Source: Clostridiales bacterium (GTDB taxonomy: Bacteria > Bacillota > Clostridia > Christensenellales > Pumilibacteraceae). Taken from it: a DNA stretch of 33,338 nucleotides. The DNA is taken from the NCBI GenBank assembly GCA_022511445.1, contig JAFLVE010000113.1:1-33338 (forward strand), written 5' to 3'. A program made the position numbers and the translations under genes. Under the pieces are notes generated by a model. It was not told the DNA's origin. It ran no database searches and worked only from the letters and a program-made list of their open reading frames with translations. Below are positions 1 through 10,685 of this stretch, one piece after another. The stretch's first letter is position 1, and each line of letters starts with the position of its first letter.

Positions 1-97
1 TAAAAATCGCGTCCATTTTTAAAAAAATAAACGACGGCAAATCCGATTTGTAATATTTGCCTTAAATAAAGCATATACACATACGGGGATAGTGTGT

Positions 98-1096
98 ATG
101 CAGACAGTAGTTGATTTATCGAGGCTTCGTCACAATGTAAGGACGATTAAAAACAAAACGGGCAATATGTTTTGCGCCGTAGTCAAATCGGACGCGTACG
201 GTCACGGTGCGGCGGTCGCAAAATACATAGAGCCGCTTGTCGATTCCTTCATGGTCGCAAACTACCAAGAAGCGGAAACTATCCGCTCGCTCGGCGTAAA
301 CAAGCGTATATATGTGCTCGGCGGAGAGCTTACGCCGCACTTGACGCGCCGCGACCCGCTTATTATTCCGACGGTATTCGATACGGTAGGGCTTTCGGCG
401 GTCATACGAAACGGCGTCGATTTTTCCATAGAGGTAAATACCGGCATGAACAGGCTTGGCGCAGGCGAAAAAGCGCTTGCCGAAATGAAAAGCATTTGCA
501 TTGCGGCGTCCGTTTCGCCCGTAAGCGTTTACTCGCATATTTATAACGGAATATCATCCGCTTTGGAGCAGAGCGATAAATTCGAGTATCTTACTTTAAG
601 CCCCGTTTTCAGGCGGTGCCGCCACCTTTACAGCTCGTGCGCGCTCGATTTTCCCGGAGTAAATTTATTCGACATGACACGCGCGGGAATAGCGATGTAC
701 GGCTATTACGGTCCTTACGTTTCGCCGTGTATGAAGGTCCGCGCAAAGATAGTCGCTATTAATTTGGTCCACAAGGGCGAGCATGTCGGTTACGGCGACT
801 ATCTGCTTGAAAAAGACAAAGTGATTGCGACGGTAGCATGCGGCTACGGCGACGGGCTCAGAAGATGCGATAAACCGCTTTACATGACGGTGCGCGGGAA
901 AAAGTGTCCCGTAATAGGCGTGCCGTGTATGGATTTAACCATGATAGACGTTACGGGAATTTCCCCGAGAGTGGGCGAGTACGCTTACCTTATAGCCGAA
1001 AAAGAGGACGCGGAATATCTCGCAAAATGCTATAATACGATTGTTTACGAGGTTTTAACCGGCTTTAATGGAAGAAACGAAAGAATATACGTTTAG
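98..1096 (+). CDS. alr: Alanine racemase (PLP-dependent)
   Basis: Interconverts L- and D-alanine in the cytoplasm, supplying D-Ala for peptidoglycan. The N-terminal motif AVVKSDAYGHG holds the PLP-binding lysine. Also visible are RAGIAMYG, the VGYG segment where the family has its catalytic tyrosine, VACGYGDG and GVPCMDLTMID, all in family order. The C-terminus ends NERIYV, as expected for a complete protein. At 332 residues it is shorter than the usual 360-390. I start at ATG 98 because GGGGA (85-89) is 8 nt upstream. An in-frame GTG at 92 would add two residues but sits too close to that site. It is first in a run of overlapping genes. Family assignment is secure. Confidence 0.93.
   Translation: MQTVVDLSRLRHNVRTIKNKTGNMFCAVVKSDAYGHGAAVAKYIEPLVDSFMVANYQEAETIRSLGVNKRIYVLGGELTPHLTRRDPLIIPTVFDTVGLSAVIRNGVDFSIEVNTGMNRLGAGEKALAEMKSICIAASVSPVSVYSHIYNGISSALEQSDKFEYLTLSPVFRRCRHLYSSCALDFPGVNLFDMTRAGIAMYGYYGPYVSPCMKVRAKIVAINLVHKGEHVGYGDYLLEKDKVIATVACGYGDGLRRCDKPLYMTVRGKKCPVIGVPCMDLTMIDVTGISPRVGEYAYLIAEKEDAEYLAKCYNTIVYEVLTGFNGRNERIYV
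1031..1036 (+). promoter_or_regulatory. Extended -10 promoter candidate inside alr, upstream of the cyclo-ligase gene
   Basis: TATAAT preceded by TGC forms an extended -10 element (TGnTATAAT) 31 nt before the ATG at 1068. No good -35 is visible at 17 bp. It lies inside the alr coding sequence. This is a sequence-based inference only. Confidence 0.35.
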
Positions 1097-1637
1097 TAAA
1101 ACGGAAAAGAGAAAAGAGCTTTTGTCCTTAAGAGCAAGCGTTACGGACAAGATTGTTAAAGCGCGCGCCGCGACGGATAATATATTGCCGTTACTGTCCG
1201 GAAACGTTATGGTCTATATTCCCATAGGCTCGGAGCTTTCCACGCTCCCGCTTATAACTGCTTTGAATGACATTAGCGGCGTTACGCTTTTTGCGCCGCA
1301 CACGGCGGGGGATATAATCACGCCCAAAAAACTAATATCCGTCGGGACGGCGGACAGGTACGGTAACATGCCGATTGACTGTTACGGCGACTGCGGAAAA
1401 ATAGATATATGCGTTACGCCTCTACTCGGTATCGACGGAAAAGGATACCGTCTCGGCTACGGCAAGGGCTGTTACGACAGATTTTTCGCGGGGTTTACCG
1501 GAGTTAAAATCGGCTTCTGTTTTTCGGAGCAGTTCACTGAATTCGCTCATTCTGCGCACGATGTACCGCTCGACGTTTGCGTTACCGAAAAAAATGTGAT
1601 ATACTTCTCTCATGCGAGTGATTGCGGGAAAGTATAA
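1068..1637 (+). CDS. 5-formyltetrahydrofolate cyclo-ligase
   Basis: ATP-dependent conversion of 5-formyl-THF to 5,10-methenyl-THF, returning folate to the one-carbon pool. The diagnostic motif GYRLGYGKGCYDRF lies near residues 125-138 and is followed by AHDVPLDVCVTE. The N-terminus KRKELLSLR and the segment VMVYIPIGSELSTLPL also match the MTHFS/YgfA family, and 189 residues is the normal length. The start overlaps the end of alr by 29 nt and has no convincing Shine-Dalgarno (SD) sequence, yet no other in-frame ATG keeps the conserved N-terminal basic motif. Members of this family are often called ygfA or yqgN, but I give no symbol. Confidence 0.93.
   Translation: MEETKEYTFSKTEKRKELLSLRASVTDKIVKARAATDNILPLLSGNVMVYIPIGSELSTLPLITALNDISGVTLFAPHTAGDIITPKKLISVGTADRYGNMPIDCYGDCGKIDICVTPLLGIDGKGYRLGYGKGCYDRFFAGFTGVKIGFCFSEQFTEFAHSAHDVPLDVCVTEKNVIYFSHASDCGKV
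1577..1605 (+). promoter_or_regulatory. Promoter for rsmD, giving a probable leaderless transcript
   Basis: TTGCGT (1577-1582), a 17-bp spacer and TATACT (1600-1605). Only six bases (1606-1611) separate the -10 box from the rsmD ATG at 1612, so transcription should begin at or next to the A of the start codon. No SD sequence precedes that ATG. The promoter lies inside the cyclo-ligase gene. Confidence 0.5.
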
Positions 1638-2175
1638 AGGCAGAAACATTATATCGCCGTCGCGCGGCGAGGTGCGCCCTACAACCGATATGGTAAAGGG
1701 CAGCTTGTTTTCCATACTCGAGTCGAGGACGGCGCTCGAAGGGGCGAGGTGTCTCGATATATTTTGCGGAAGCGGCGCGCTTGGTATCGAGGCGCTTTCG
1801 CGCGGCGCGGAGTCCTGCGTGTTTTTGGATAAAGACACGGTAAACGCACAGAAAAATCTCGATAAGATAGGAATATCGCCGCGAATGGTACGCGCCGATT
1901 ACGTAAAGGGGTTAAGGTTGCTCCGCGGCGAAAAGTTCGATATAATTTTTTGCGATCCGCCGTACAAAACCGACTTCGGCGAGGACGCGCTTCGGCTTGT
2001 TTTTAAGTACGCTCTTCTTGCCGACGGCGGGATAATAATTATAGAACATAATAGGGAAAAGCGCTTGATAAATGCTCCGAATGATTGTATAATAGACAGA
2101 CGGGAGTTCGGTATCACCGCGCTCGAAATTATTACGAGAGGTAACAGTGAAAGCGATAATAGCGGGATCGTTTAA
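1612..2175 (+). CDS. rsmD: 16S rRNA (guanine966-N2)-methyltransferase RsmD
   Basis: SAM-dependent methylation of G966 in 16S rRNA during 30S assembly. The N-terminus MRVIAGKYKGR is the classic RsmD opening, followed by RPTTDMVKGSLFSIL, the SAM-binding motif LDIFCGSGALGIEALSRGA and the catalytic DPPY (in FCDPPYKTDF). At 187 residues it is complete. It overlaps the cyclo-ligase gene by 26 nt and coaD by 29 nt. The rsmD-coaD adjacency is common in Bacillota. The conserved N-terminus fixes the start at 1612 although no SD is present there. Confidence 0.96.
   Translation: MRVIAGKYKGRNIISPSRGEVRPTTDMVKGSLFSILESRTALEGARCLDIFCGSGALGIEALSRGAESCVFLDKDTVNAQKNLDKIGISPRMVRADYVKGLRLLRGEKFDIIFCDPPYKTDFGEDALRLVFKYALLADGGIIIIEHNREKRLINAPNDCIIDRREFGITALEIITRGNSESDNSGIV
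2065..2093 (+). promoter_or_regulatory. Internal promoter upstream of coaD
   Basis: TTGATA (2065-2070), 17-bp spacer, TATAAT (2088-2093), inside the 3' part of rsmD. The predicted start site near 2100 would give a leader of about 47 nt before the coaD GTG. Confidence 0.5.
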
Positions 2176-2629
2176 TCCGTTTACTTTGGGACATAAAGAT
2201 ATCGTCACGCGCGTCGCGTCGATGTTTGACGAGGTCGTCGTCGCCGTTGCGGACGACACGTACAAAAAAACCGCGCCGCTTTCCGTCAGAACAGAGATAG
2301 CAAAGCTTTCTCTTTCGGACGTAAAAGGCGTTCGCGTCCTTCCGTTTAGCGGGCTGTTGACCGATTTTGCAAAAAAGACGGGCGCGGAAGTGATAGTACG
2401 GGGATTGAGAAACACGGTAGACTTCGAGTACGAAAAATCGCTCGGGGAAGCGTATAAATCGCTGTCCGGCATAGAAACGCTGTTTTTAATGTGCTCGCCC
2501 GAACTGTCGCACGTGTCGTCCTCGCTCGTCCGTTCGCTTGCGGAGCTAAATGCGCCCATGGACGGATACGTTGCCGTCGGCGCGCAAAGCGCGGTAAAAG
2601 CGGCGTATGCAAAAAAAGACAAGGAGTGA
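2147..2629 (+). CDS. coaD: Phosphopantetheine adenylyltransferase
   Basis: Transfers AMP from ATP to 4'-phosphopantetheine, the penultimate step of CoA synthesis. It shows the nucleotidyltransferase motif GSFNPFTLGH at residues 7-16 (TxGH class), VRGLRNTVDFEYE, and the C-terminal SSSLVR signature. At 160 residues it is typical. Many homologues have GSFDP where this one has GSFNP, a tolerated position. It starts with GTG at 2147, with AGAGG 5 nt upstream, inside the end of rsmD (29-nt overlap). coaBC, for earlier CoA steps, lies in another operon at 10686. Confidence 0.96.
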   Translation: MKAIIAGSFNPFTLGHKDIVTRVASMFDEVVVAVADDTYKKTAPLSVRTEIAKLSLSDVKGVRVLPFSGLLTDFAKKTGAEVIVRGLRNTVDFEYEKSLGEAYKSLSGIETLFLMCSPELSHVSSSLVRSLAELNAPMDGYVAVGAQSAVKAAYAKKDKE

Positions 2630-2633
2630 TAAC

Positions 2634-3101
2634 ATGATAGAAAACGAAAACAGTATCACCGAAATTCTCGAGGAGCTTAGAGACGAGCTCGCGGGCAAGC
2701 ACGGACTTTTTTCCAAGAAAAAAGTCGACGTCGATTACTGCGAGCAGCTTGCCGACCGTCTTGCAAAGCTTATTCCCGCGGCACTTAACGACGCCGAGCA
2801 CGTAAAACAAAAGCGCAAAGAGATACTCTCTAACGCCGACCTTGTAGCAAAAAACACCATTCGCGCGGCGGAGGAACAGGCGGAAAAATTGGCGCAGGAA
2901 TCGGAGGTTGTAAAGCGTGCCAACGAGTCCGCGAAGGCGATAATAGAAAACGCCTACGTTCAGTGCGACAATCTTATCCTTCGTACCAAGTCGCACCTCG
3001 ACAATCTTTTTGCCGAGACCGAAAAATTCCTTTTAACCACGCTTTCGGTAATAAGGACCAACAGGGAGGAGCTCAGAGTAGCTCAGCTCGACCAAAACTG
3101 A
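2634..3101 (+). CDS. Coiled-coil protein of the coaD-adjacent Clostridia family (often labelled 'ATPase')
   Basis: Soluble, highly charged, 155 residues, mostly helical, with long heptad-like Ala/Glu/Lys stretches from about residue 55 to 110 that resemble ATP synthase subunit b/H or DivIVA-like coiled coils. The opening SITEILEELRDEL and closing VIRTNREEL match a family that commonly follows coaD in Clostridia and is auto-annotated as ATPase or V-type ATPase subunit H-like. No Walker motif, signal peptide or membrane segment is present, so an enzymatic role is not supported. The start at ATG 2634 is set by AAGGAG (2621-2626) at 7-nt spacing; an upstream ATG at 2607 lies inside coaD without a site. 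Molecular function is unknown. Confidence 0.85.
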   Translation: MIENENSITEILEELRDELAGKHGLFSKKKVDVDYCEQLADRLAKLIPAALNDAEHVKQKRKEILSNADLVAKNTIRAAEEQAEKLAQESEVVKRANESAKAIIENAYVQCDNLILRTKSHLDNLFAETEKFLLTTLSVIRTNREELRVAQLDQN

Positions 3102-3129
3102 CGAAAAATACATAACCGTTGGAGATAAA

Positions 3130-4164
3130 ATGTTCGAATTAGTAAAACCGATAATGTCCGCCGATGAGGTGCGCGCCGTCGAGCCGTTCCCCGATGAGCT
3201 TAAAGCCAAAAAGGCGGAAGCGGAAAAACAAATAGCCGATATAATAACAGGCAAGGACAAACGCAAGCTGTTTATAGTGGGACCGTGCTCCGCCGATAAC
3301 GAGGACGCGGTGTGCGACTATGCTTGCCGCCTTGCGAAGGTTGCGGAAAGAATCAAAGACCGCGCCTATATTATTATCCGCGTGTATACAAACAAACCTC
3401 GCACCCGCGGCGAGGGGTACAAGGGAATGTTCCACAGCCCTGATCCGCACAACAATCGCACGGATATTCAGGCGGGCATACTTTCGCTTAGAAAGATGCA
3501 TATCCGCGTCGTTAAAGAATGCGGGCTTTTTGCCGCCGACGAAATGCTTTATCCCGACAACCTCGACTATATAGGCGACGTGCTCGGTTATATTGCTATC
3601 GGCGCGCGCTCCGCGGAGGATCAAATGCACCGACTTGTGGCTTCGGGCGTGGACGTACCAATCGGCGTTAAAAATCCTATGAACGGAAGTCTGTCCGTAT
3701 TGCTTAATTCCATTTACGCGGTGCAAATCCCCAACGAGTTTAAGTACAACAACATGCAGGTTAAAACGAGCGGAAACCCGCTCTCGCACGCGGTGCTTCG
3801 CGGCGCTGTCGACGTGTACGGCAACAATATAAGCAACTATCATTACGAGGACGTAATGAGGCTTTACGATATGTACGTAAAGCAAGGGCTTCAAAACCCG
3901 GCGGTCGTTATAGACACCAATCACAGTAACAGCGGCAAGCAGCCACTTCAGCAACCGCGAATAGTTGACGAGGTGCTGTCCAACGCGCACTATAATTCCG
4001 ACTTTAATAAATTCGTAAAAGGCTTTTTAATAGAGAGCTATATCGAAGACGGCAACCAAGCCCCGAGCGGCGGAGTGTACGGAAAGTCGATAACCGACGC
4101 ATGCCTCGGCTGGGCAAAAACGGAAAAGCTTTTGCTTAAATCCGCCGACAAGATAATTATTTAG
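3130..4164 (+). CDS. 3-deoxy-7-phosphoheptulonate synthase (DAHP synthase, AroG/F/H type)
   Basis: Condenses phosphoenolpyruvate and erythrose 4-phosphate, the first committed step of the shikimate pathway. Visible active-site elements are GPCS (metal-binding Cys), the substrate motif KPRT in VYTNKPRTRGEGYKG, GARSAEDQMHR, KNPMNG, DTNHSNSGK (metal His), FLIESYIEDGNQ (metal Glu) and YGKSITDACLGW (metal Asp). At 344 residues it matches the E. coli-like type I alpha enzymes rather than the short beta type with a chorismate mutase fusion. GGAG at 3121-3124 serves the ATG at 3130. No other aro gene is in the window, so it stands apart from its pathway. Confidence 0.95.
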   Translation: MFELVKPIMSADEVRAVEPFPDELKAKKAEAEKQIADIITGKDKRKLFIVGPCSADNEDAVCDYACRLAKVAERIKDRAYIIIRVYTNKPRTRGEGYKGMFHSPDPHNNRTDIQAGILSLRKMHIRVVKECGLFAADEMLYPDNLDYIGDVLGYIAIGARSAEDQMHRLVASGVDVPIGVKNPMNGSLSVLLNSIYAVQIPNEFKYNNMQVKTSGNPLSHAVLRGAVDVYGNNISNYHYEDVMRLYDMYVKQGLQNPAVVIDTNHSNSGKQPLQQPRIVDEVLSNAHYNSDFNKFVKGFLIESYIEDGNQAPSGGVYGKSITDACLGWAKTEKLLLKSADKIII

Positions 4165-4183
4165 TCCTTTTATTCGTGTCGAA

Positions 4184-4212
4184 TAAAGTAAAAAAATATC
4201 TTTTTTACTTTA
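4184..4212 (+). terminator. AT-only inverted repeat after the DAHP synthase gene
   Basis: A perfect 12-bp inverted repeat (4184-4195 and 4201-4212) around a 5-nt loop, composed almost wholly of A/T with a single G-C pair. It sits 20 nt after the stop codon. The right arm carries six T residues, but no U-tract follows, so termination would be weak. A protein-binding site is an alternative. Confidence 0.4.
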
Positions 4213-4256
4213 ATTAGCACGATAAATGTTTAATTCGTTTTTGACCCGTGCGACTA

Positions 4257-4265
4257 TGCTATACT
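4257..4265 (+). promoter_or_regulatory. Extended -10 promoter for the 4295-ligA operon
   Basis: TGC directly before TATACT (4260-4265) gives an extended -10 element, 29 nt before the next ATG. The -35 region is poor (GTTTTT at 17 bp). A TTGACC at 4241 is only 13 bp away, too close to pair with it. Confidence 0.45.
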
Positions 4266-4294
4266 TATCCGAACTGACTCACGGAGGTGTAATT

Positions 4295-4684
4295 ATGGCA
4301 AAACAGACGGGAGAACTTAAAAAACGGGCGTGGCTTGCTAAGCAAAGGCTTAAAATGGGCTATTGGGATTCCGTCAGGCGCGAAAAAGCGCAGGCGGAAA
4401 TCGACGGGGTGGACAGCCGCACCGTCGCCGCGGTTTTTTCAAGAACGCGGCTTATCCGCGACAGCGAGCCTACCGAGGCGACAATGCTGGAGGAAAAGCT
4501 TTACAGACGGGTTTGCGAAATCCTCGACAGCGACGAAACCGCAATAAATCCAATCGGTCAGCTTATAGACGGCGAGGTGTATTCCTCACTCGACGCGGCG
4601 GGGAAACAGCGGTATATTTTGGAATTATCGAGTAAGTTCCGCGAGCTTAGAGAACGGTATATTCGAGAGAGAACAGGTGCTTAA
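4295..4684 (+). CDS. Small conserved-type protein of unknown function upstream of pcrA
   Basis: 129 residues, soluble, rich in Arg, Lys and Glu, predicted mostly helical. The N-terminal third is strongly basic (ELKKRAWLAKQRLKMGYW) and the C-terminus is a charged helix ending RELRERYIRERTGA. It has no cysteine pairs, signal peptide or membrane segment. I do not recognise a named domain. The start at ATG 4295 is preferred over an upstream ATG at 4226 because GGAGG (4283-4287) lies 7 nt before it and the upstream part spans the likely promoter. It ends 6 nt before pcrA, so the two are probably co-transcribed. A nucleic-acid-related role would be a guess from charge and neighbours only. Confidence 0.75.
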   Translation: MAKQTGELKKRAWLAKQRLKMGYWDSVRREKAQAEIDGVDSRTVAAVFSRTRLIRDSEPTEATMLEEKLYRRVCEILDSDETAINPIGQLIDGEVYSSLDAAGKQRYILELSSKFRELRERYIRERTGA

Positions 4685-4690
4685 AATATA

Positions 4691-8922
<4,232 letters not shown>

Positions 8923-8971
8923 ATATGTACCCGAAGAATTTTTTATCTTATTGGGCAAAAAAGAGGCGTGT

Positions 8972-9847
8972 ATGAAAAGTATGACCGGCTACGGGCGCGG
9001 CGTGGCGTCGAGAAACAACCGCACCGTCACCGTAGAGCTGAAATCGGTTAATAACAGGTTTACCGACATATCGTGTAAGCTTCCCAAGTCGTTGATGTAT
9101 ATCGACGATGTTTTGACTAAGCGCATTAAATCGGTCATTTCTCGCGGAAGCATAGACGTTTTCTTTTCGTACGACAATAAATCGGAAACCTCAAAAAAGG
9201 TTACTGTCGATTCCGCCCTTGCGGCGGAGTACGTTGCCGCGGCTAAGTCTATTCGCACGGAGTTCCGTCTCGACGACGACTTCGGGGTAACGGCGCTTAT
9301 GCGTACGCCCGACGTCGTATCCGTTACCGTTCCCGACGACGACCGCGACGAGGTTACGGAGCTTAGCAAGCTTGCGGTAGACGAGGCGCTTGTCGCGCTT
9401 GAAAAAATGCGCGCGGTGGAAGGCGAGGCGATAAAAGCCGATTTATTAAAGCTTATCGGGAACATTAAGGACTATCTTAAAAAGGTCAAGGCGCGCGCTC
9501 CCAAGGTTGTCGAAGATTACAAGCTTTCTCTTACCGCAAGGATAAAGGAGCTTCTCGGCGCGGTTGACGTCGACGAAGGCAAGCTTCTTAACGAGGTGGC
9601 GTTCTTTGCCGACAAGGCGGACATCAACGAGGAGATTCAGCGGCTCACGTCGCACGTCAAGCAGTTTGAAGCGATTTGCGAGGAGAACGCACAGCAAGGC
9701 AGACGACTCGACTTTTTGTCGCAGGAGATGGTACGCGAGGTAAACACAATGGGCAGTAAGTCCAACGATATTACTCTCACAAGTTACGTTGTCGCCATGA
9801 AAAACGAAGTAGAGAAAATCAAAGAGCAGATAAGGAACGTGGAATAA
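8972..9847 (+). CDS. YicC-family endoribonuclease
   Basis: The N-terminus MKSMTGYGRG is the hallmark of the YicC/YloC family, and the C-terminal part (GRRLDFLSQEMVREVNTMGSK onward) is the conserved DUF1732 domain. Family members have been described as RNases; the physiological substrate here is unknown. At 291 residues it has normal length. The start at ATG 8972 has AGAGG 5 nt upstream. The frame is open back to 8894, but that extension would run across the promoter and is not conserved. The stop overlaps the gmk ATG by 1 nt. In Bacillus the small regulator gene remA lies between yicC and gmk, and it is absent here. Confidence 0.92.
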   Translation: MKSMTGYGRGVASRNNRTVTVELKSVNNRFTDISCKLPKSLMYIDDVLTKRIKSVISRGSIDVFFSYDNKSETSKKVTVDSALAAEYVAAAKSIRTEFRLDDDFGVTALMRTPDVVSVTVPDDDRDEVTELSKLAVDEALVALEKMRAVEGEAIKADLLKLIGNIKDYLKKVKARAPKVVEDYKLSLTARIKELLGAVDVDEGKLLNEVAFFADKADINEEIQRLTSHVKQFEAICEENAQQGRRLDFLSQEMVREVNTMGSKSNDITLTSYVVAMKNEVEKIKEQIRNVE

Positions 9848-10455
9848 TGGAAAAAGGTCTTCTCGTAATTATATCGGGTCCGTCGGGCGCAGGTAAGGGG
9901 ACGATTTACCAAAAGGTTATAGAGCGCACCGATATGAAGCGTTCCGTGTCCGTAACGACGCGTAAGCCGCGCGCGGGCGAAGTCGAAGGCGTTAACTATT
10001 ACTTCCGCACCGAGGAGGAGTACCAGCAGATGATTGCTTCCGGCGAGTTCCTCGAGACGGCGGAGGTGTACAAAAACTACTACGGTACGCCAAAGGCGCC
10101 TGTGTTTGCAAACCTCGAAAAAGGCAACGACGTGTTGTTTGAAGTGGACGTCCACGGCGCGCGTTCCATAAAGAATCAATATCCCGAAGCGGTTGCGATT
10201 TTCGTTATGACGCCCGACTTCGAAACGCTCGAAAAACGGCTTAGGGACAGAGGCACAGAGACTGAAAGCAGCCTTAAAACTCGGCTTTCCTCCGCAAAAA
10301 GCGAGCTTTCCAAATACAAGCTTTTCGATTACATAGTCTTTAACGACGAGCTCGAGGTTGCGATTAACGAGGTTATAGACATAATTACCGCGGAAAAACG
10401 CAGAGTAAAAAACAATCTCGAAAAAATAAACGAGCTGTTAGGCACAAAACAATAA
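9847..10455 (+). CDS. gmk: Guanylate kinase
   Basis: Phosphorylates GMP/dGMP to GDP/dGDP with ATP. P-loop GPSGAGKG at residues 11-18, then the GMP-binding stretch SVSVTTRKPRAGEVEGVNYYF, the YGTPKAPV and DVHGARSIK segments, and the lid region RLRDRGTETESSLKTRL. At 202 residues it has standard length. It is translationally coupled to yicC by a 1-nt stop/start overlap. It lies directly before rpoZ, as in many Bacillota, which links GTP supply with transcription genes. Confidence 0.97.
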   Translation: MEKGLLVIISGPSGAGKGTIYQKVIERTDMKRSVSVTTRKPRAGEVEGVNYYFRTEEEYQQMIASGEFLETAEVYKNYYGTPKAPVFANLEKGNDVLFEVDVHGARSIKNQYPEAVAIFVMTPDFETLEKRLRDRGTETESSLKTRLSSAKSELSKYKLFDYIVFNDELEVAINEVIDIITAEKRRVKNNLEKINELLGTKQ

Positions 10456-10482
10456 AATAAAAATTCTTAAAGAGGTACAGAT

Positions 10483-10680
10483 ATGTTAGTAGATCCGCCC
10501 ATTGACAAACTTGTGGAAACAGTAGGCAATAAGTACGCGCTTGTCGGCGTGCTCAGTAAGCGCGCCCGTACGCTTATGGATAAGCGTCACGATTACATCG
10601 AGCACGAAAACCTTAACCCCATTTCGCTTGCGGCAAAGGAAATTGCCGACGGCAAGGTAGAGGCGGTCGAGGAGGCTTAA
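10483..10680 (+). CDS. rpoZ: RNA polymerase omega subunit
   Basis: 65-residue omega subunit, which helps assemble and stabilise the beta' subunit. The pattern PPIDKLVETVGNKYALVGVLSKRARTL, followed by NPISLAAKEIADGKV, matches the family including the conserved KRAR helix. AGAGG at 10470-10474 precedes ATG 10483. It lies between gmk and coaBC, the standard position. The end of the gene contains GAGGAGG, which probably acts as the ribosome-binding site for coaBC. Confidence 0.94.
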   Translation: MLVDPPIDKLVETVGNKYALVGVLSKRARTLMDKRHDYIEHENLNPISLAAKEIADGKVEAVEEA

Positions 10681-10685
10681 TCCTC

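Noticed and set aside
1-91. Possible tail of an upstream gene at the window start
   Set aside because: Too short and AT-rich to assign a frame or product.
92-97. GTG at 92 as the alr start
   Set aside because: It is only 2 nt from the GGGGA site; ATG 98 has proper 8-nt spacing.
2607-2633. Earlier start of the coiled-coil protein at ATG 2607
   Set aside because: It overlaps coaD without an SD, whereas AAGGAG directly serves ATG 2634.
3139-3990. Long open frame antisense to the DAHP synthase gene (and similar ones opposite pcrA, ligA and clpC)
   Set aside because: Their translations show no domain, composition is that of a shadow frame, and strong genes occupy the other strand.
4241-4246. 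TTGACC as a -35 box for TATACT at 4260
   Set aside because: The spacer is only 13 bp; the TGC-extended -10 is the better explanation.
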